From: Bacillus testis
GTDB lineage: Bacteria; Bacillota; Bacilli; Bacillales; DSM-1321
Direction: 5' to 3'
NCBI RefSeq assembly: GCF_001243895.1
Contig: NZ_LN851186.1
Span: forward strand, 1,935,852-1,999,851
Length of the DNA stretch: 64,000 nt
Under the pieces are notes generated by a model. It was not told where the DNA came from and ran no database searches. It saw only the letters and a program-made list of their open reading frames with translations. The position numbers were made by a program, and so were the translations under genes. Every line of letters starts with the position of its first letter. Position 1 is the stretch's first letter. Shown in pieces: positions 42,084-51,932 of this stretch.

Positions 42084-42827
42084 TTTTAGCTCCTCCAGCA
42101 AGTGTTAGTCTAGACTATGCATATAGCAAATTGTATGTATGGGGCGGTGCGCCCGGTCCCGGACAGCCAATTGTCCAATTGTCGTTTTAAATTCTTGGCA
42201 GTATAGATCGGTTTTAGGACGTCACTATTGCTTTTTTGTTTTATTGGGTTGGCTTCTTGGAATTTCTGGTTGTTGTTTGCTTTTTTTCAGCTTTAATGAC
42301 CGGAAATGATCTCATTTTCGCGCGAGAAAATTCCGTATGATCGGTAACGGCAATCCATTAAGCTGTAGGCAGAAAGTTTCCTTGCCGTGATAGTGTAAGA
42401 TTTTTTATCGCCATATTATATTGAAATGATTCATAGATCCATGTGTAACGCCGGTTCCCTCTTTCAGTTCGCCCTCGGCTGTCCAGGGTTTTATCCTTAT
42501 GGGCAATTAGATAGGGAACTTATTGATTAGAAGCAATGCTTTAGCATCCTTATCTTATATAATACTATGTCCAACTATTAATTAACAAACTGTTAATTGC
42601 TAGGTCAACTATACCTTATTCGCATAAAAAATCAACCTAACACATTTTATTTTATTTGGAAAACTTTTTACCCCAAAAATCATCCAACTATTGTCATGAA
42701 TGCCTGATTTCTAAAAGGGGTATAGAAACCGTATCAGGCAAAGCATACGAAAAGCAGGCGTAAGCAAACTGTTTGTTGTAATTGAACTTAAAATAGTACG
42801 ATGTATCATAAGATGGAGGAAGATTTA
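42084..42827. other. Long divergent intergenic region
   Basis: About 740 bases between divergent pncB and the OYE gene. It holds the palindrome described at 42580-42598 and TATAAT at 42558-42563. The remaining AT-rich sequence shows no gene with a ribosome binding site and no recognised riboswitch. Confidence 0.5.
42558..42598 (+). promoter_or_regulatory. Promoter and palindromic operator of the OYE gene
   Basis: TATAAT at 42558-42563 is followed by AATTAACA (42580-42587) and TGTTAATT (42591-42598), a perfect 8-bp inverted repeat with a 3-base centre. Its position about +10 to +30 suggests a repressor site of MarR or TetR type. The -35 is poor and the regulator is not in the window. Confidence 0.5.
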
Positions 42828-43955
42828 ATGAAAAAACAATATAAACTTTTATTTGAACCATACATATTAGCTAACGGAGCCGAGTTGAAAAATCGGTATG
42901 TGATTGCTCCGATGACCACTTATTCAGGGGCGCCGGATGGCAGCGTCTCTGATCAGGAAATGGATTACTATAATAGAAGGGCCGCTGAACCAGGCATGTT
43001 CATCACAGCCTGCATTGCTGTTTCGAAAAATGGTCTATGTTTCCCCGGCCAATTCATCGGGTATCGCGATGACATCATCCCACGTTTGCGGGAACTCGCC
43101 CAGACCATCAAACAACAAGGGGCCAAAGCCATCCTGCAGATCCAGCATGGCGGCAGGGAGTGCCAGACCGATTTGTTGGAAGACGGCACGCCTGTAAGCG
43201 CAAGTGCTGTACCTTCGCCGAATACAGGAGTTACGCCGCGGGAATTGAGCAATGATGAAATTGAACAAATTATTGCCGACTTTGGCCAAACAACCCGGAG
43301 AGCAATCGAAGCTGGATTTGACGGCGTTGAAATCCATGGAGCGAACGGTTACTTGATCCATCAGTTTTTCTCGCCGCACTCCAATAGACGCGATGACCGA
43401 TGGGGAGGTTCGCTGGAAAAACGAATGGCATTCCCGCTTGCCGTCATTGAAGAAGTCAAACGGATACGCGACTTGTACAGTGACCAGTCCTTTATCATCG
43501 GCTATCGTTTTTCACCGGAGGAAGCAAGTGAGCCCGGCATCAGAATGGATGATACGTATACATTCGTCGACAAACTTGCCAATCAGGGGTTAGCTTATCT
43601 CCATGCTTCATTAATGGACGTGGAATCAAAGCCAAGAAGCGGAAGCAGAATGAATGTGACCCGGGCGGAAGCCTTAAGAGACGTAATCGGAGACCGAACT
43701 TCCTTTATTGCCCTCGGATCCATCCATACACCGGATGAAGCGTTGGCTGTATTAGAGAAAGGCATCCCATTATTCGCATTGGGCAGGGAAGCATTGATGG
43801 AGCCTGACTGGCTGGCAAAAGTGGCAGAAGGGAAAGAAGACACAATCAGAACCCAATTGCCTTTAGACAGCCAGGAAGAATTGATCATTCCGGATGGCAT
43901 GTGGCATGCGATCACATCAAGAAAAGGCTGGCTTCCTGTAGTGGATGCCAAATAA
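42828..43955 (+). CDS. Old-yellow-enzyme family NADH:flavin oxidoreductase, YqiG-like
   Basis: A 375-residue FMN TIM-barrel enzyme. FMN/substrate motifs are [16 protein letters not shown] (about 24-39), [11 protein letters not shown] (about 103-113), [21 protein letters not shown] (catalytic His/Asn pair about 167-187; only part of the motif quoted in bases) and [13 protein letters not shown]. It is closest to YqiG of B. subtilis, a homologue of YqjM; these reduce activated C=C bonds of enals and enones and of nitro compounds. ATG at 42828 follows GATGGAGGA. It has its own terminator. It probably responds to electrophile stress. Confidence 0.88.
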   Translation: MKKQYKLLFEPYILANGAELKNRYVIAPMTTYSGAPDGSVSDQEMDYYNRRAAEPGMFITACIAVSKNGLCFPGQFIGYRDDIIPRLRELAQTIKQQGAKAILQIQHGGRECQTDLLEDGTPVSASAVPSPNTGVTPRELSNDEIEQIIADFGQTTRRAIEAGFDGVEIHGANGYLIHQFFSPHSNRRDDRWGGSLEKRMAFPLAVIEEVKRIRDLYSDQSFIIGYRFSPEEASEPGIRMDDTYTFVDKLANQGLAYLHASLMDVESKPRSGSRMNVTRAEALRDVIGDRTSFIALGSIHTPDEALAVLEKGIPLFALGREALMEPDWLAKVAEGKEDTIRTQLPLDSQEELIIPDGMWHAITSRKGWLPVVDAK

Positions 43956-43956
43956 A

Positions 43957-43989
43957 CAAAAGACTGTCCTCCAAAAGGACAGTCTTTTG
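43957..43989. terminator. Bidirectional terminator
   Basis: CAAAAGACTGTCCT pairs with AGGACAGTCTTTTG around 5 bases and is flanked by A- and T-rich DNA. It serves the OYE gene and the converging small gene at 44046. Confidence 0.85.
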
Positions 43990-44045
43990 TTTTGTAGTTC
44001 CTCCTTTTAAATCTGCTCCAAAAAAAGAAACCACTTGTTGTAGAT

Positions 44046-44291
44046 CTATTGAACTTCATGCTCGCTCAGTCGAAACTGTTCTTTGGCCGCTTCCGTAATG
44101 AATCGGCTATCTTTTTTAGAATGATAATTGAATCCATTTTTTGTCATAACAGCATAAAGATTCGATATATATGAATATACGTCACGTTCTAAATAGGCAT
44201 TCAAGGCCCAATCATCATTAAAAGCTGTGTGCAGATGAATGAAATCGCTTCCTTTATTGGGTGTCAAGACTTTCTTCAGATCGACCTCCAT
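44046..44291 (-). CDS. Hypothetical protein, 81 residues
   Basis: Not recognised. Soluble, begins MEVDLKKVLTPNKGSDFIHL and contains NDDWALNAYLERDVYSYISN. Composition is normal for a cytoplasmic protein. The ATG has only AAAGG before it, so start and expression are less sure. It runs convergent to the OYE gene. Confidence 0.6.
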   Translation of the reverse strand: MEVDLKKVLTPNKGSDFIHLHTAFNDDWALNAYLERDVYSYISNLYAVMTKNGFNYHSKKDSRFITEAAKEQFRLSEHEVQ

Positions 44292-44373
44292 GATGCCTTT
44301 AAGGTAGTTCGATCACTATAGTTGGAAGAAAAACCATGTATGTATACTAGCCAAGTGAAAGGAGAAGACTGTT

Positions 44374-45534
44374 GTGATTCCATTGAACAAGCAGGAGATC
44401 AAGGAAATAAAGCAGCACTTTTTGCATTTGCATACTCATCCGGAAATCAGCTGGAAGGAAATTGAAACAACACGCTATTTATATCGCATTGCGGCAAACC
44501 TGGGGTGCAGTGTTCGGACATTCGACGGTTGTACAGGCCTGATCGCTGAAATAGGGACAGGAAAACCGGTCGTTGCCGTGCGTTCCGATATCGATGCACT
44601 TTGGCAGGAAGTGGACGGCAAGTATCAGGCGCACCACTCCTGCGGGCATGATGCCCATATGGCAATTGTTCTTGGGTCTATGATCAAACTTCAGAAACAA
44701 GCAAAAATCCAGGGAACAATCCGCTTTATCTTTCAGCCGGCGGAAGAAAAAGGGGCCGGAGCCTTAGCAATGATCAAAAAAGGAGCCATGGATGGCGTGG
44801 ATTATCTCTTTGGCGTCCATCTGCGGCCGGATTCCGAAACGCCAGACGGAAGGGCGGCTCCGGCTATTTTAAACGGAGCGAGCACGACCTTTGAAGGAAC
44901 CATCCTCGGAGAAGAAGCCCATGCGGCAAGGCCGCATCTCGGCATCAACAGCATAGAAGTTGCCGCTGCCCTTGTGAATAGGCTGGCCTTCATCCACCTT
45001 GATCCGATGGTCCCTTATTCTGTTAAAATGACCAGCATCCAAGCAGGAGGGGAAAGTTCCAATATCATTCCGGCAAAAACAGTATTCAGCCTGGATGTCC
45101 GAGCGCAAACCAATGATACCATGGATGAACTAAGGAAACACATCCATGCTGTTTGCAAAGCCGTTGGCCAATCGTTTGGCGCCACTATCCAGCTGACGGA
45201 AGGCCATTGCATTCCTGCGACCAGCTATAATGAAGAAGCAGCCGCTATTATGAAAGAAGCAATCGTTGCCGTTTTGGGAGCGGATTATGCCTCCCCTCCA
45301 ATCGTTTCGCCTGGCGGGGAGGATTTTCACTTCTATTCAAAGGCATTTCCGGAAATGAAAGCGACCATGCTCGGATTAGGCTGCGGGCTGAAGCCTGGGC
45401 TGCATCACCCTGATATGTCCTTTAATGAAGACGCGATTATAACTGGGGTTGATATTATGGCAGAAGCGGTATGGAGGGTGGTTGGGAAAATGCAGGTGAA
45501 GAATACAAATGGTGGGGGAAGTTTGTTTTTATAA
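44374..45534 (+). CDS. amhX: M20-family amidohydrolase AmhX
   Basis: A 386-residue zinc amidohydrolase of the M20D type. Metal-binding blocks are HTHPEISWKE (about 20-29), SCGHDAHMAIVLG (Cys/His ligands about 89-101), FQPAEEKGAGAL (Glu ligands about 119-130), LFGVHLRP (about 150-157) and HHPDMSFN near the end. Members remove acyl groups from N-acyl amino acids; Bacillus AmhX is the best match, with similar length and RSDIDALWQEVDGKYQAHHS almost identical in character. GTG start, AAAGGAGA upstream. Confidence 0.9.
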   Translation: MIPLNKQEIKEIKQHFLHLHTHPEISWKEIETTRYLYRIAANLGCSVRTFDGCTGLIAEIGTGKPVVAVRSDIDALWQEVDGKYQAHHSCGHDAHMAIVLGSMIKLQKQAKIQGTIRFIFQPAEEKGAGALAMIKKGAMDGVDYLFGVHLRPDSETPDGRAAPAILNGASTTFEGTILGEEAHAARPHLGINSIEVAAALVNRLAFIHLDPMVPYSVKMTSIQAGGESSNIIPAKTVFSLDVRAQTNDTMDELRKHIHAVCKAVGQSFGATIQLTEGHCIPATSYNEEAAAIMKEAIVAVLGADYASPPIVSPGGEDFHFYSKAFPEMKATMLGLGCGLKPGLHHPDMSFNEDAIITGVDIMAEAVWRVVGKMQVKNTNGGGSLFL

Positions 45535-45544
45535 ACCTTATTTA

Positions 45545-45573
45545 AATGAGCCGATATTGGCTTATTTTTTTAT
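45545..45573 (+). terminator. Weak terminator of amhX
   Basis: GAGCC and GGCTT pair around GATATT and are followed by a T-run. Confidence 0.55.
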
Positions 45574-45637
45574 GTAACAAATGAAGAGGAGAACAAAATG
45601 GAAATAAAAAGAATAAAGGCCTGTTTTTTTAGTTATT

Positions 45638-45685
45638 ATTAGAAAATTATTCTAATTAGACATGCTAAAGAATATTATATATAAA
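45638..45685 (+). promoter_or_regulatory. Promoter and operator-like repeat before the exopolysaccharide operon
   Basis: TAGACA (45657-45662) and TATAAA (45680-45685) are 17 bases apart. Just upstream ATTAGAA (45638-45644) and TTCTAAT (45650-45656) are exact inverted repeats with a 5-base spacer. Such a site abutting the -35 could bind an activator or repressor of the polysaccharide operon. Confidence 0.55.
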
Positions 45686-45777
45686 ATCGAAACTAAAATT
45701 GTTATCTTACACCTATATTGATAGGAAAATACATTTTGTTAGAACATTTTATATGCTATTGGTGGTTTGGAGGAGAA

Positions 45778-46521
45778 ATGGAAGAGACTATTAGTTTAAA
45801 AGACCTGTTCATTATTTTTCGTAAAAGAGTAAAACTAATTGGGGGACTGGCAGTTATTGCTGTATTTGCAAGTGGAATCATCAGTTATTTTTTTCTGACA
45901 CCAATTTACCAGTCAACCACACAGCTATTAGTAAACCAAAGTAAAAACAAGGAATCAGTGTATAACTACAATGAAGTACAAACGAATTTACAATTGATTG
46001 ATACATACAATGTCATCATTAAGAGCCGGGCTATATTGGATTTAGTTAGAGACCGATTGAACCTTAATCTTTCTTCAAAAGAACTGGAACAAAAGATTTC
46101 AGTTACTAACGAGAATAATTCACAAGTTGTAAATATAACGGTTAATGACGAAAGCCCTAAAATCGCTACGAATATTGCTAATACAACAGCTGAAGTGTTT
46201 CAGAAGGGAATCGTAAAAATTATGAACGTGGATAATGTTACTATTTTAACGAAAGCCGAATCTTCTTCGTATCCTTCGCCGGTAAAACCACAGCCGTTGC
46301 TTAACATGGCAATTGCACTCGTAATCGGATTGATGGCTGGTGTAGGTTTGGCTATTATAATTGAGTATTTTGATAACTCAATCAAAACAGAACGGGATAT
46401 TGAGCAGCAATTAGGAATTCCTGTATTAGGAGTCATTAAGGTGATCGACAGCAAGAACGAAGCCAAAGGGAGAAAGGCAATGAAGAATGCCGGAGTAAGA
46501 GGAGAAGTTCAAGATGTATAA
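45778..46521 (+). CDS. Wzz-like chain-length determinant / tyrosine kinase modulator
   Basis: A 247-residue protein of the CpsC/CapA/YwqC type. Two membrane helices at about 20-40 (LIGGLAVIAVFASGIISYFF) and about 172-195 (MAIALVIGLMAGVGLAIIIE) flank an extracellular part with the Wzz domain and the proline-rich PSPVKPQPLLN before helix 2. The C-terminal tail contacts the cytoplasmic kinase encoded next. GGAGGAGAA precedes the ATG at 45778. It overlaps the kinase gene by 8 bases. Controls chain length and activates the kinase. Confidence 0.88.
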   Translation: MEETISLKDLFIIFRKRVKLIGGLAVIAVFASGIISYFFLTPIYQSTTQLLVNQSKNKESVYNYNEVQTNLQLIDTYNVIIKSRAILDLVRDRLNLNLSSKELEQKISVTNENNSQVVNITVNDESPKIATNIANTTAEVFQKGIVKIMNVDNVTILTKAESSSYPSPVKPQPLLNMAIALVIGLMAGVGLAIIIEYFDNSIKTERDIEQQLGIPVLGVIKVIDSKNEAKGRKAMKNAGVRGEVQDV

Positions 46522-47209
46522 GAAAAAAGACAAAAGCCAGCTAAATAATAAAAGAAGTTTGGTGACGAAATGGAATTCAAAATCGCCCATTTCTGAACAA
46601 TACCGAACAATCCGCACCAATATTCAATTTTCAGCTGTAGATGCCGAAATTAAAACACTGCTGGTCACCTCTTCTTCGGCAGGAGAAGGGAAATCGACTA
46701 CTGCTGCCAACCTAGCAGTGGTCTTTGCTCAGCAAGGGAATAAAGTATTGCTCGTCGATGCGGATTTGAGAAAGCCGACTATTCATCATACATTTAACGT
46801 TCAGAATGCAATCGGTTTAACAAGTATTTTGACAAAGAAAAAGGAATTGTTTGAGGCGATTTCTGAGACGGAAGTGAAGTCACTTTTTGTTTTGTCGAGC
46901 GGCCCCATTCCGCCAAATCCAGCTGAATTAATCTCTTCCGAGAGTATGAAAGTGCTATTGGAATGTTTGAAGGTGGAGTTTGACACCATTATTTTCGATA
47001 CTCCGCCAATCCTAGCTGTAGCAGATGCCCACATATTGGCGAATAGATGCGATGGCTCCATATTAGTCATTTTAAGCGGACATACGGAGAACAAGAATGC
47101 CAGCAAAGCAAAGGAAGTGCTAGAAAGTTCTTCATCTAATTTACTTGGAGCTGTTCTAAATAAGAAAAAGGCAAAGGCAGACGAGGATTACTATTATTAC
47201 AGCAAATAG
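46514..47209 (+). CDS. Bacterial tyrosine kinase, CpsD/CapB/YwqD type
   Basis: A 231-residue BY-kinase. Walker A is SSSAGEGKSTTAANLA (about 52-67), Walker A' VLLVDADLRKP (about 79-89), and Walker B TIIFDTPPI (about 155-163). The C-terminal tail has a cluster of five Tyr (EDYYYYSK) as the autophosphorylation site. It works with the Wzz-like activator upstream. Phosphorylation steers polysaccharide length and export, and in Bacillus also modifies UDP-glucose dehydrogenase and single-strand binding proteins. Confidence 0.92.
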   Translation: MYKKKDKSQLNNKRSLVTKWNSKSPISEQYRTIRTNIQFSAVDAEIKTLLVTSSSAGEGKSTTAANLAVVFAQQGNKVLLVDADLRKPTIHHTFNVQNAIGLTSILTKKKELFEAISETEVKSLFVLSSGPIPPNPAELISSESMKVLLECLKVEFDTIIFDTPPILAVADAHILANRCDGSILVILSGHTENKNASKAKEVLESSSSNLLGAVLNKKKAKADEDYYYYSK

Positions 47210-47257
47210 AATGCGATTTAGCTAATGAAGGGTGTTTAAAGAAAGGGGGAGCTTGCA

Positions 47258-48034
47258 ATGATTGATATACATTCTCATATTTTATCAGGAATAGATGACG
47301 GAGCAAGGCATATGGATGAAAGCATCTTACTGGCGAAAATGGCCATTAATGAAGGAATCCATACAATCATTGCAACGCCACACCATAAAAATGGCCGTTA
47401 TGAAAACCCGAAGGATAAGATTCTCAGGAAAGTGGAGGATTTAAATACAGCTTTAAAAAAAGAAGGAATACCTCTAACTGTTCTTCCAGGTCAGGAAGTA
47501 CGGATTTTTGGTGAGTTAATAAAGGATTATTTTGATGATCAGATTGTCAGTCTGAATAATCAAGGAAAATATATCTTTGTGGAATTTCCTGCTGATCACA
47601 TACCCCAGTACGCTGAACACTTATTTTATGACATACAATGTGAAGGGCTGATACCGATCATTGTCCATCCGGAAAGGAACCAGGAATTGATCGATAATCC
47701 ATATAAGCTGTATAACTTTGTGGAAAAAGGAAATCTAACGCAAATTACAGCGGGAAGTATTGTAGGGAAGTTCGGCAAGAAAGCACAGAAATTTTCCTAT
47801 CAAATCATTGAACACCATTTGACCCATTTCATTGCTTCGGACGCCCATAATACTGAGAATAGAATGTTTTATATGTCTGATGCTCAATCCTTTGTGCAAA
47901 AGGAGTTCGGTGAAAAAATGCTCGACTTATTTATGTATAATGCAGAGCAATTGGTCGCCGGACAATCCCTTTATATTGAAATGCCGCAAAAAATTCAACA
48001 GAAAAAATTATCAAGATTCTTTGGTTGGATATGA
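47258..48034 (+). CDS. Tyrosine-protein phosphatase, PHP type (CpsB/CapC/YwqE)
   Basis: A 258-residue metal-dependent phosphatase of the PHP superfamily. MIDIHSHILSGIDDGA starts with the DxHxH metal motif, followed by ATPHHKNGRY (about 40-49), LPGQEVRI (about 75-82), IIVHPERN (about 132-139) and FIASDAHN (about 191-198). It reverses phosphorylation of the kinase encoded upstream. AAGGGGGAG precedes the ATG. Third gene of the standard Gram-positive polysaccharide control trio. Confidence 0.92.
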   Translation: MIDIHSHILSGIDDGARHMDESILLAKMAINEGIHTIIATPHHKNGRYENPKDKILRKVEDLNTALKKEGIPLTVLPGQEVRIFGELIKDYFDDQIVSLNNQGKYIFVEFPADHIPQYAEHLFYDIQCEGLIPIIVHPERNQELIDNPYKLYNFVEKGNLTQITAGSIVGKFGKKAQKFSYQIIEHHLTHFIASDAHNTENRMFYMSDAQSFVQKEFGEKMLDLFMYNAEQLVAGQSLYIEMPQKIQQKKLSRFFGWI

Positions 48035-48228
48035 TTGGAAATGATCCCTGTTCCGTTATCATTGGAAGCACTCGGCCATCAAGGTTATTTTTTCGTTTCA
48101 TTAAAAGAAGCTACAGTTACAGTGTATTAATTATAATCTCTCTTTCAGATTATCTTATTTCGAATACTTATGTGTAATGCCAAATTAAGTTGTAATATTT
48201 ATAAATCAAGAGGAGTGAGAATGCATAG

Positions 48229-48894
48229 ATGGATAAGTTGAAGAATGGTTATTCTAAATCGATAACAACATCAGTTATTTATTTTGCTAATTCTTCAAAA
48301 ATGACTTTCAATGAGAAGCTTTTTTTATTTTTAAAGAGGTTATTTGATATATGTTGTTCTGCAATATTAATTGTTTTTCTTTCTCCCTTGTTATTACCAA
48401 TCAGTCTTTTAATTAAAATAGATTCTCCTGGAAAAGTATTTTATCTTCAAGAAAGAATAGGATATAGAGGAAAGGAGTTCAATATAATAAAATTTCGTAC
48501 TATGATTACTAATGCAGAAAAGAACGGACCCCAATGGGCTAATAAAAACGATGAACGTATAACAAGAGTAGGGAGAGTTTTAAGGAAAATAAGAGGGGAT
48601 GAACTTCCTCAATTGCTAAATATTATAAAAGGAGAAATGTCATTTGTTGGACCAAGACCTGAACGATTGTATTTTATTGTAGAGTTCACAAAAAAATATC
48701 CTCAGTTTTGTGAAAGGTTACAGGTGAAACCAGGTCTCACAGGTTGGGCTCAGGTTAATGGGGGATACGAAATAAGTGTAGAGAATAAATTAAAATTAGA
48801 TTTATTTTATTTGAAAAATAAAAGTCTATTATTTGATTTATTCATTCTTCTAAGGACTATAAAAGTTTGTATTACTGGGAATGGAGCCAGATAA
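48229..48894 (+). CDS. Initiating sugar transferase (undecaprenyl-phosphate sugar phosphotransferase)
   Basis: A 221-residue polyprenyl-phosphate hexose-1-phosphate transferase. It has an N-terminal re-entrant helix with RLFDICCSAILIVFLSPLLL (about 38-57), then KIDSPGKVFYLQERIGYRG, IIKFRTM (about 85-91), RGDELPQLLNIIKGEMSFVG and VKPGLTGWAQVNGGY. It adds the first sugar phosphate to the lipid carrier at the membrane. The base composition from here to about 54.4 kb is much more AT-rich than the control genes. A stretch of 194 bases separates it from the phosphatase gene. AAGAGGAGTG precedes the ATG. Confidence 0.92.
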   Translation: MDKLKNGYSKSITTSVIYFANSSKMTFNEKLFLFLKRLFDICCSAILIVFLSPLLLPISLLIKIDSPGKVFYLQERIGYRGKEFNIIKFRTMITNAEKNGPQWANKNDERITRVGRVLRKIRGDELPQLLNIIKGEMSFVGPRPERLYFIVEFTKKYPQFCERLQVKPGLTGWAQVNGGYEISVENKLKLDLFYLKNKSLLFDLFILLRTIKVCITGNGAR

Positions 48895-49435
48895 TTATAG
48901 TCTAAGTGGGAGATCAAGCGCCTGTAAGAATCCGATTGGTTCAACTAATAACCGGGGGATGAATAAACCCCCCACAGATTAAAGTTTCCCTTTTTTGGTT
49001 CGTATATTTTTGAACTCTAATTAATGAAGAATATTTTGTGAGTATTGTTGATAATTTTTCTAACAGAAACATATTATATTTCACAGAGGTTTTTTTATAA
49101 CGTTTAGATAGAAGATACGCTTGAAGCATGTTATAACTCTTCAGTATTTCATCGCTATGTATACATGTATTTTGATGCGCCAATATACCGTGTCTAAAAA
49201 ATAGTATATATCACTCGTTACACGTTGCCATAATCGTTTTAATCAGGTCCAAGCAGTACTAGAAGCATTGTTAGAACCATTCCACGAGACGAAAAAGTAG
49301 TGTGCGCATCCTGCTCAATCCTTCGAACACGTGTATTTTTACAAACAGAGTAACGATCTATCTAAAAAGGTTTTAAACTGATCTACCGCAAAAATACTGC
49401 AGCCTATAACAGAATATTGAAAATGAAGGGGGAGA
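48895..49435. other. Intergenic with repeat copy B and a possible transposase tail
   Basis: At 48934-48990 lies a diverged copy of the palindromic repeat (GGTTCAACTAATAACCGG ... GGGGGATGAATAAACCCCCC). A minus-strand frame at 48941-49183 (TTG start, 80 codons, HSDEILKSYNMLQAYLL and a C-terminus inside the repeat) has protein-like composition and could be the C-terminal end of a decayed transposase, but the family is not recognised. The rest, to 49435, shows nothing. Confidence 0.4.
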
Positions 49436-50761
49436 GTGATTCCATTAATTATGGAATGCGCTATCAAACAATTAGTAAATAAAATATATATCCTATCTAG
49501 AGTAATAACAGTGAACATAAAAAAAAGTAGAGAAGGTTACTGGAATTTTTCTTGGGCTTTTTTTGGCAACGCAATATATGCTATTTCTCAGTGGCTAATA
49601 ATGGTTTTTTTTACGAAAATAGGAGATAGTAATATGCTAGGCCAATTTTCATTAGGTTTAGCTATAAGTTCCCCAATATATATGTTAACAAATTTACAAT
49701 TACAACCCATTTTTGTAACGGATAAAACCTATTCTTATTCATTCAATGATTATTTAAAAATGCGTGGATTATCAACGATCACTGCTCTTTTGATCATTTT
49801 TATTCTTGCAATATCTAGTGGATACAAAGATTATACCTTGGTCACAATTTTTATCATTAGTATTGTTAAAGCTATAGATTCAATAAGTGATCTTATTTAT
49901 GGTTTATTTATTAAAAATTTTAAAATGAAGTTTATGTCTATCTCTTTAATTTTAAAGGGAGCTTTATCAATTATACTTATCTCACTGGGGCTTTTATATA
50001 GTAAAAACATTATATTAATAGTTAGCATGTTATTAATTTCTTCGTTAATCGTTTTAGTAATATATGATATACCTAGAATTAAATATTTTGAAGAATTATC
50101 AAAAAATAAAAACAAAAAGAATTACTTTTCGTTGATAAAGTTAGGTGTCCCAATGGGGATTGGAATGTTGCTAATATCGTTAAATACTAATATACCTAAA
50201 TATTTTATAGAAAAATATTTAGGCATAGAAACATTAGGTTATTTTTCAGCCATATCATATATTATGGTAGCAGGTTCTATGGTAATCAATGCAATTGGAC
50301 AGTCTACATCTCCTCGATTATCTGAGTTTTGTGTTAATAAAAATTACATAGACTTCAAGAAATTAATAAACAAGTTGCTGTTTTTTGGATTTTTGATAGG
50401 CTTTATTGGTCTTATTACTGTAATGATTTTTGGAAGGGATATTTTAGAAATTATGTATAACAATGAATATAAAAAATATTATTTTTTATTCATTCTTTTA
50501 ATGGTTAATGGTTTAGTTGGATATCTGGCTTCTTTGTTCGGATTTGCTATGACTTCTGCTAGGATTTTTAATAGTCAACCAGTGTTATTTGGAATTGTAA
50601 TTTTAATCACTACCAGTTTCTGTTTCTTTTTAGTGAATCGTTGGGACATTTATGGAATAGCTGTTTCAATGATCATCGGCACTTCGGTACAGTTATTGGG
50701 TAGTTCTTTGATCATTTATTCTGTATTAAGGAAGTTGAAAAAAAATGTGCAAACCAATTAG
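49436..50761 (+). CDS. Polysaccharide flippase, Wzx (MOP superfamily)
   Basis: A 441-residue membrane protein with about 12-14 helices. NFSWAFFGNAIYAISQWLIM (about 37-56) and the C-terminal half with GYLASLFGFAMTSARIFNSQ match oligosaccharide flippases. It moves the lipid-linked repeat unit across the membrane. A GTG start follows AAGGGGGAGA. It overlaps the next glycosyltransferase gene by 17 bases. Strongly AT-rich. Confidence 0.85.
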   Translation: MIPLIMECAIKQLVNKIYILSRVITVNIKKSREGYWNFSWAFFGNAIYAISQWLIMVFFTKIGDSNMLGQFSLGLAISSPIYMLTNLQLQPIFVTDKTYSYSFNDYLKMRGLSTITALLIIFILAISSGYKDYTLVTIFIISIVKAIDSISDLIYGLFIKNFKMKFMSISLILKGALSIILISLGLLYSKNIILIVSMLLISSLIVLVIYDIPRIKYFEELSKNKNKKNYFSLIKLGVPMGIGMLLISLNTNIPKYFIEKYLGIETLGYFSAISYIMVAGSMVINAIGQSTSPRLSEFCVNKNYIDFKKLINKLLFFGFLIGFIGLITVMIFGRDILEIMYNNEYKKYYFLFILLMVNGLVGYLASLFGFAMTSARIFNSQPVLFGIVILITTSFCFFLVNRWDIYGIAVSMIIGTSVQLLGSSLIIYSVLRKLKKNVQTN

Positions 50762-51875
50762 AGTTCTTCATGTATTTGGTGTGATGAATCGTGGTGGGGC
50801 AGAAACATTTATTATGAACATATATAGAAATCTAGATCGAAAAAAAATTCAATTTGATTTTGCAGTAGAATCAGGTTTTCAAGGTGATTACGACGATGAA
50901 ATAAGACAATTAGGAGGCAATATTTATGTTGTTTCTAAACCAGATAGAAAAAATGTAACAAAGTATTATTTTGCTTTAGAAAACATCTTGATCAATAAAG
51001 GCCCATTTGCGGCAATTCATAGTCATGTTCATTTTTTTAGTGGAATTGTACTTGCTATTGCCAAAAAAAATAACGTTCCTATAAGAATTGCACATAGTCA
51101 TACTACTAAAGATGATAGAAAAACTTCTTTTCCAAGATGGCTCTATAAATATACAATGAGAAAGCTAATAAGCTTTAATTCGACAGAAATGGTAGGATGC
51201 TCTAAACCTAGCTGTATTTCATTATATGGTGGAAAAAATGTAACTAAAGGTAATACCAGAATTATTCCCAATGGAATAGAAATAAAGAAATATAATATCG
51301 AAGAAGAAAAAATTCGATTTATTAAATCAAAAATAGGAATTTCGGAAGATGCAATCGTTTTTGGTCATATAGGAAGGTTTGAAAAAGTGAAAAACCACAA
51401 ATTTATTTTAAAGGTATTTATGGAAATTAAGAGAAAAATGCCAAAAAGCATTCTTTTGTTGGTAGGTAAAGGAAATTTAAAAGGGGAAATAGAAACATTT
51501 GTTAAAATCAATAATCTAGGGGAAAGTGTACTGTTTTTAGGATTAAGGGATGATATTCCAGAAATAATAAATGTGTTTGATGTTTTTCTCTTTCCCTCGC
51601 TATATGAAGGGTTAGGGATTGTATTAATTGAAGCCCAAGCTGCAGGTATTCCTTCTATCTGTTCAGATACTGTTCCCTTAGAAGTTGATTTAAACTTAGG
51701 GTTATTGAGGTTCATAAGTTTAAATTGTCCAGTGGAAGATTGGTGTAATGGTATATTGAGTCAAATAAATTCAAAAAAAATATCATGGACTGAAAGAAGT
51801 AAAGCGCTACAAAACGAAGGATACGATATCTCAAAATCTAAAACTATTTTACATAGTATTTATTTAGGTTCATAA
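50745..51875 (+). CDS. Glycosyltransferase family 4
   Basis: A 376-residue GT-B enzyme. The N-terminal acceptor domain carries HVFGVMNRGGAETFIMNIYR (about 9-28), and the donor domain has IPNGIEIKKY (about 174-183), FGHIGRFEKVKNH and the EX7E-type FLFPSLYEGLGIVLIEAQAA (about 281-300). Similar to EpsF-like enzymes of Bacillus. Adds one sugar to the repeat unit; donor unknown. AT-rich; overlaps the flippase gene. Confidence 0.9.
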   Translation: MCKPIRVLHVFGVMNRGGAETFIMNIYRNLDRKKIQFDFAVESGFQGDYDDEIRQLGGNIYVVSKPDRKNVTKYYFALENILINKGPFAAIHSHVHFFSGIVLAIAKKNNVPIRIAHSHTTKDDRKTSFPRWLYKYTMRKLISFNSTEMVGCSKPSCISLYGGKNVTKGNTRIIPNGIEIKKYNIEEEKIRFIKSKIGISEDAIVFGHIGRFEKVKNHKFILKVFMEIKRKMPKSILLLVGKGNLKGEIETFVKINNLGESVLFLGLRDDIPEIINVFDVFLFPSLYEGLGIVLIEAQAAGIPSICSDTVPLEVDLNLGLLRFISLNCPVEDWCNGILSQINSKKISWTERSKALQNEGYDISKSKTILHSIYLGS

Positions 51876-51932
51876 ATATTGATTTTTTTGATTATTAGTT
51901 ATTTTTATAATACTATTTTGGAGATAAATTTA

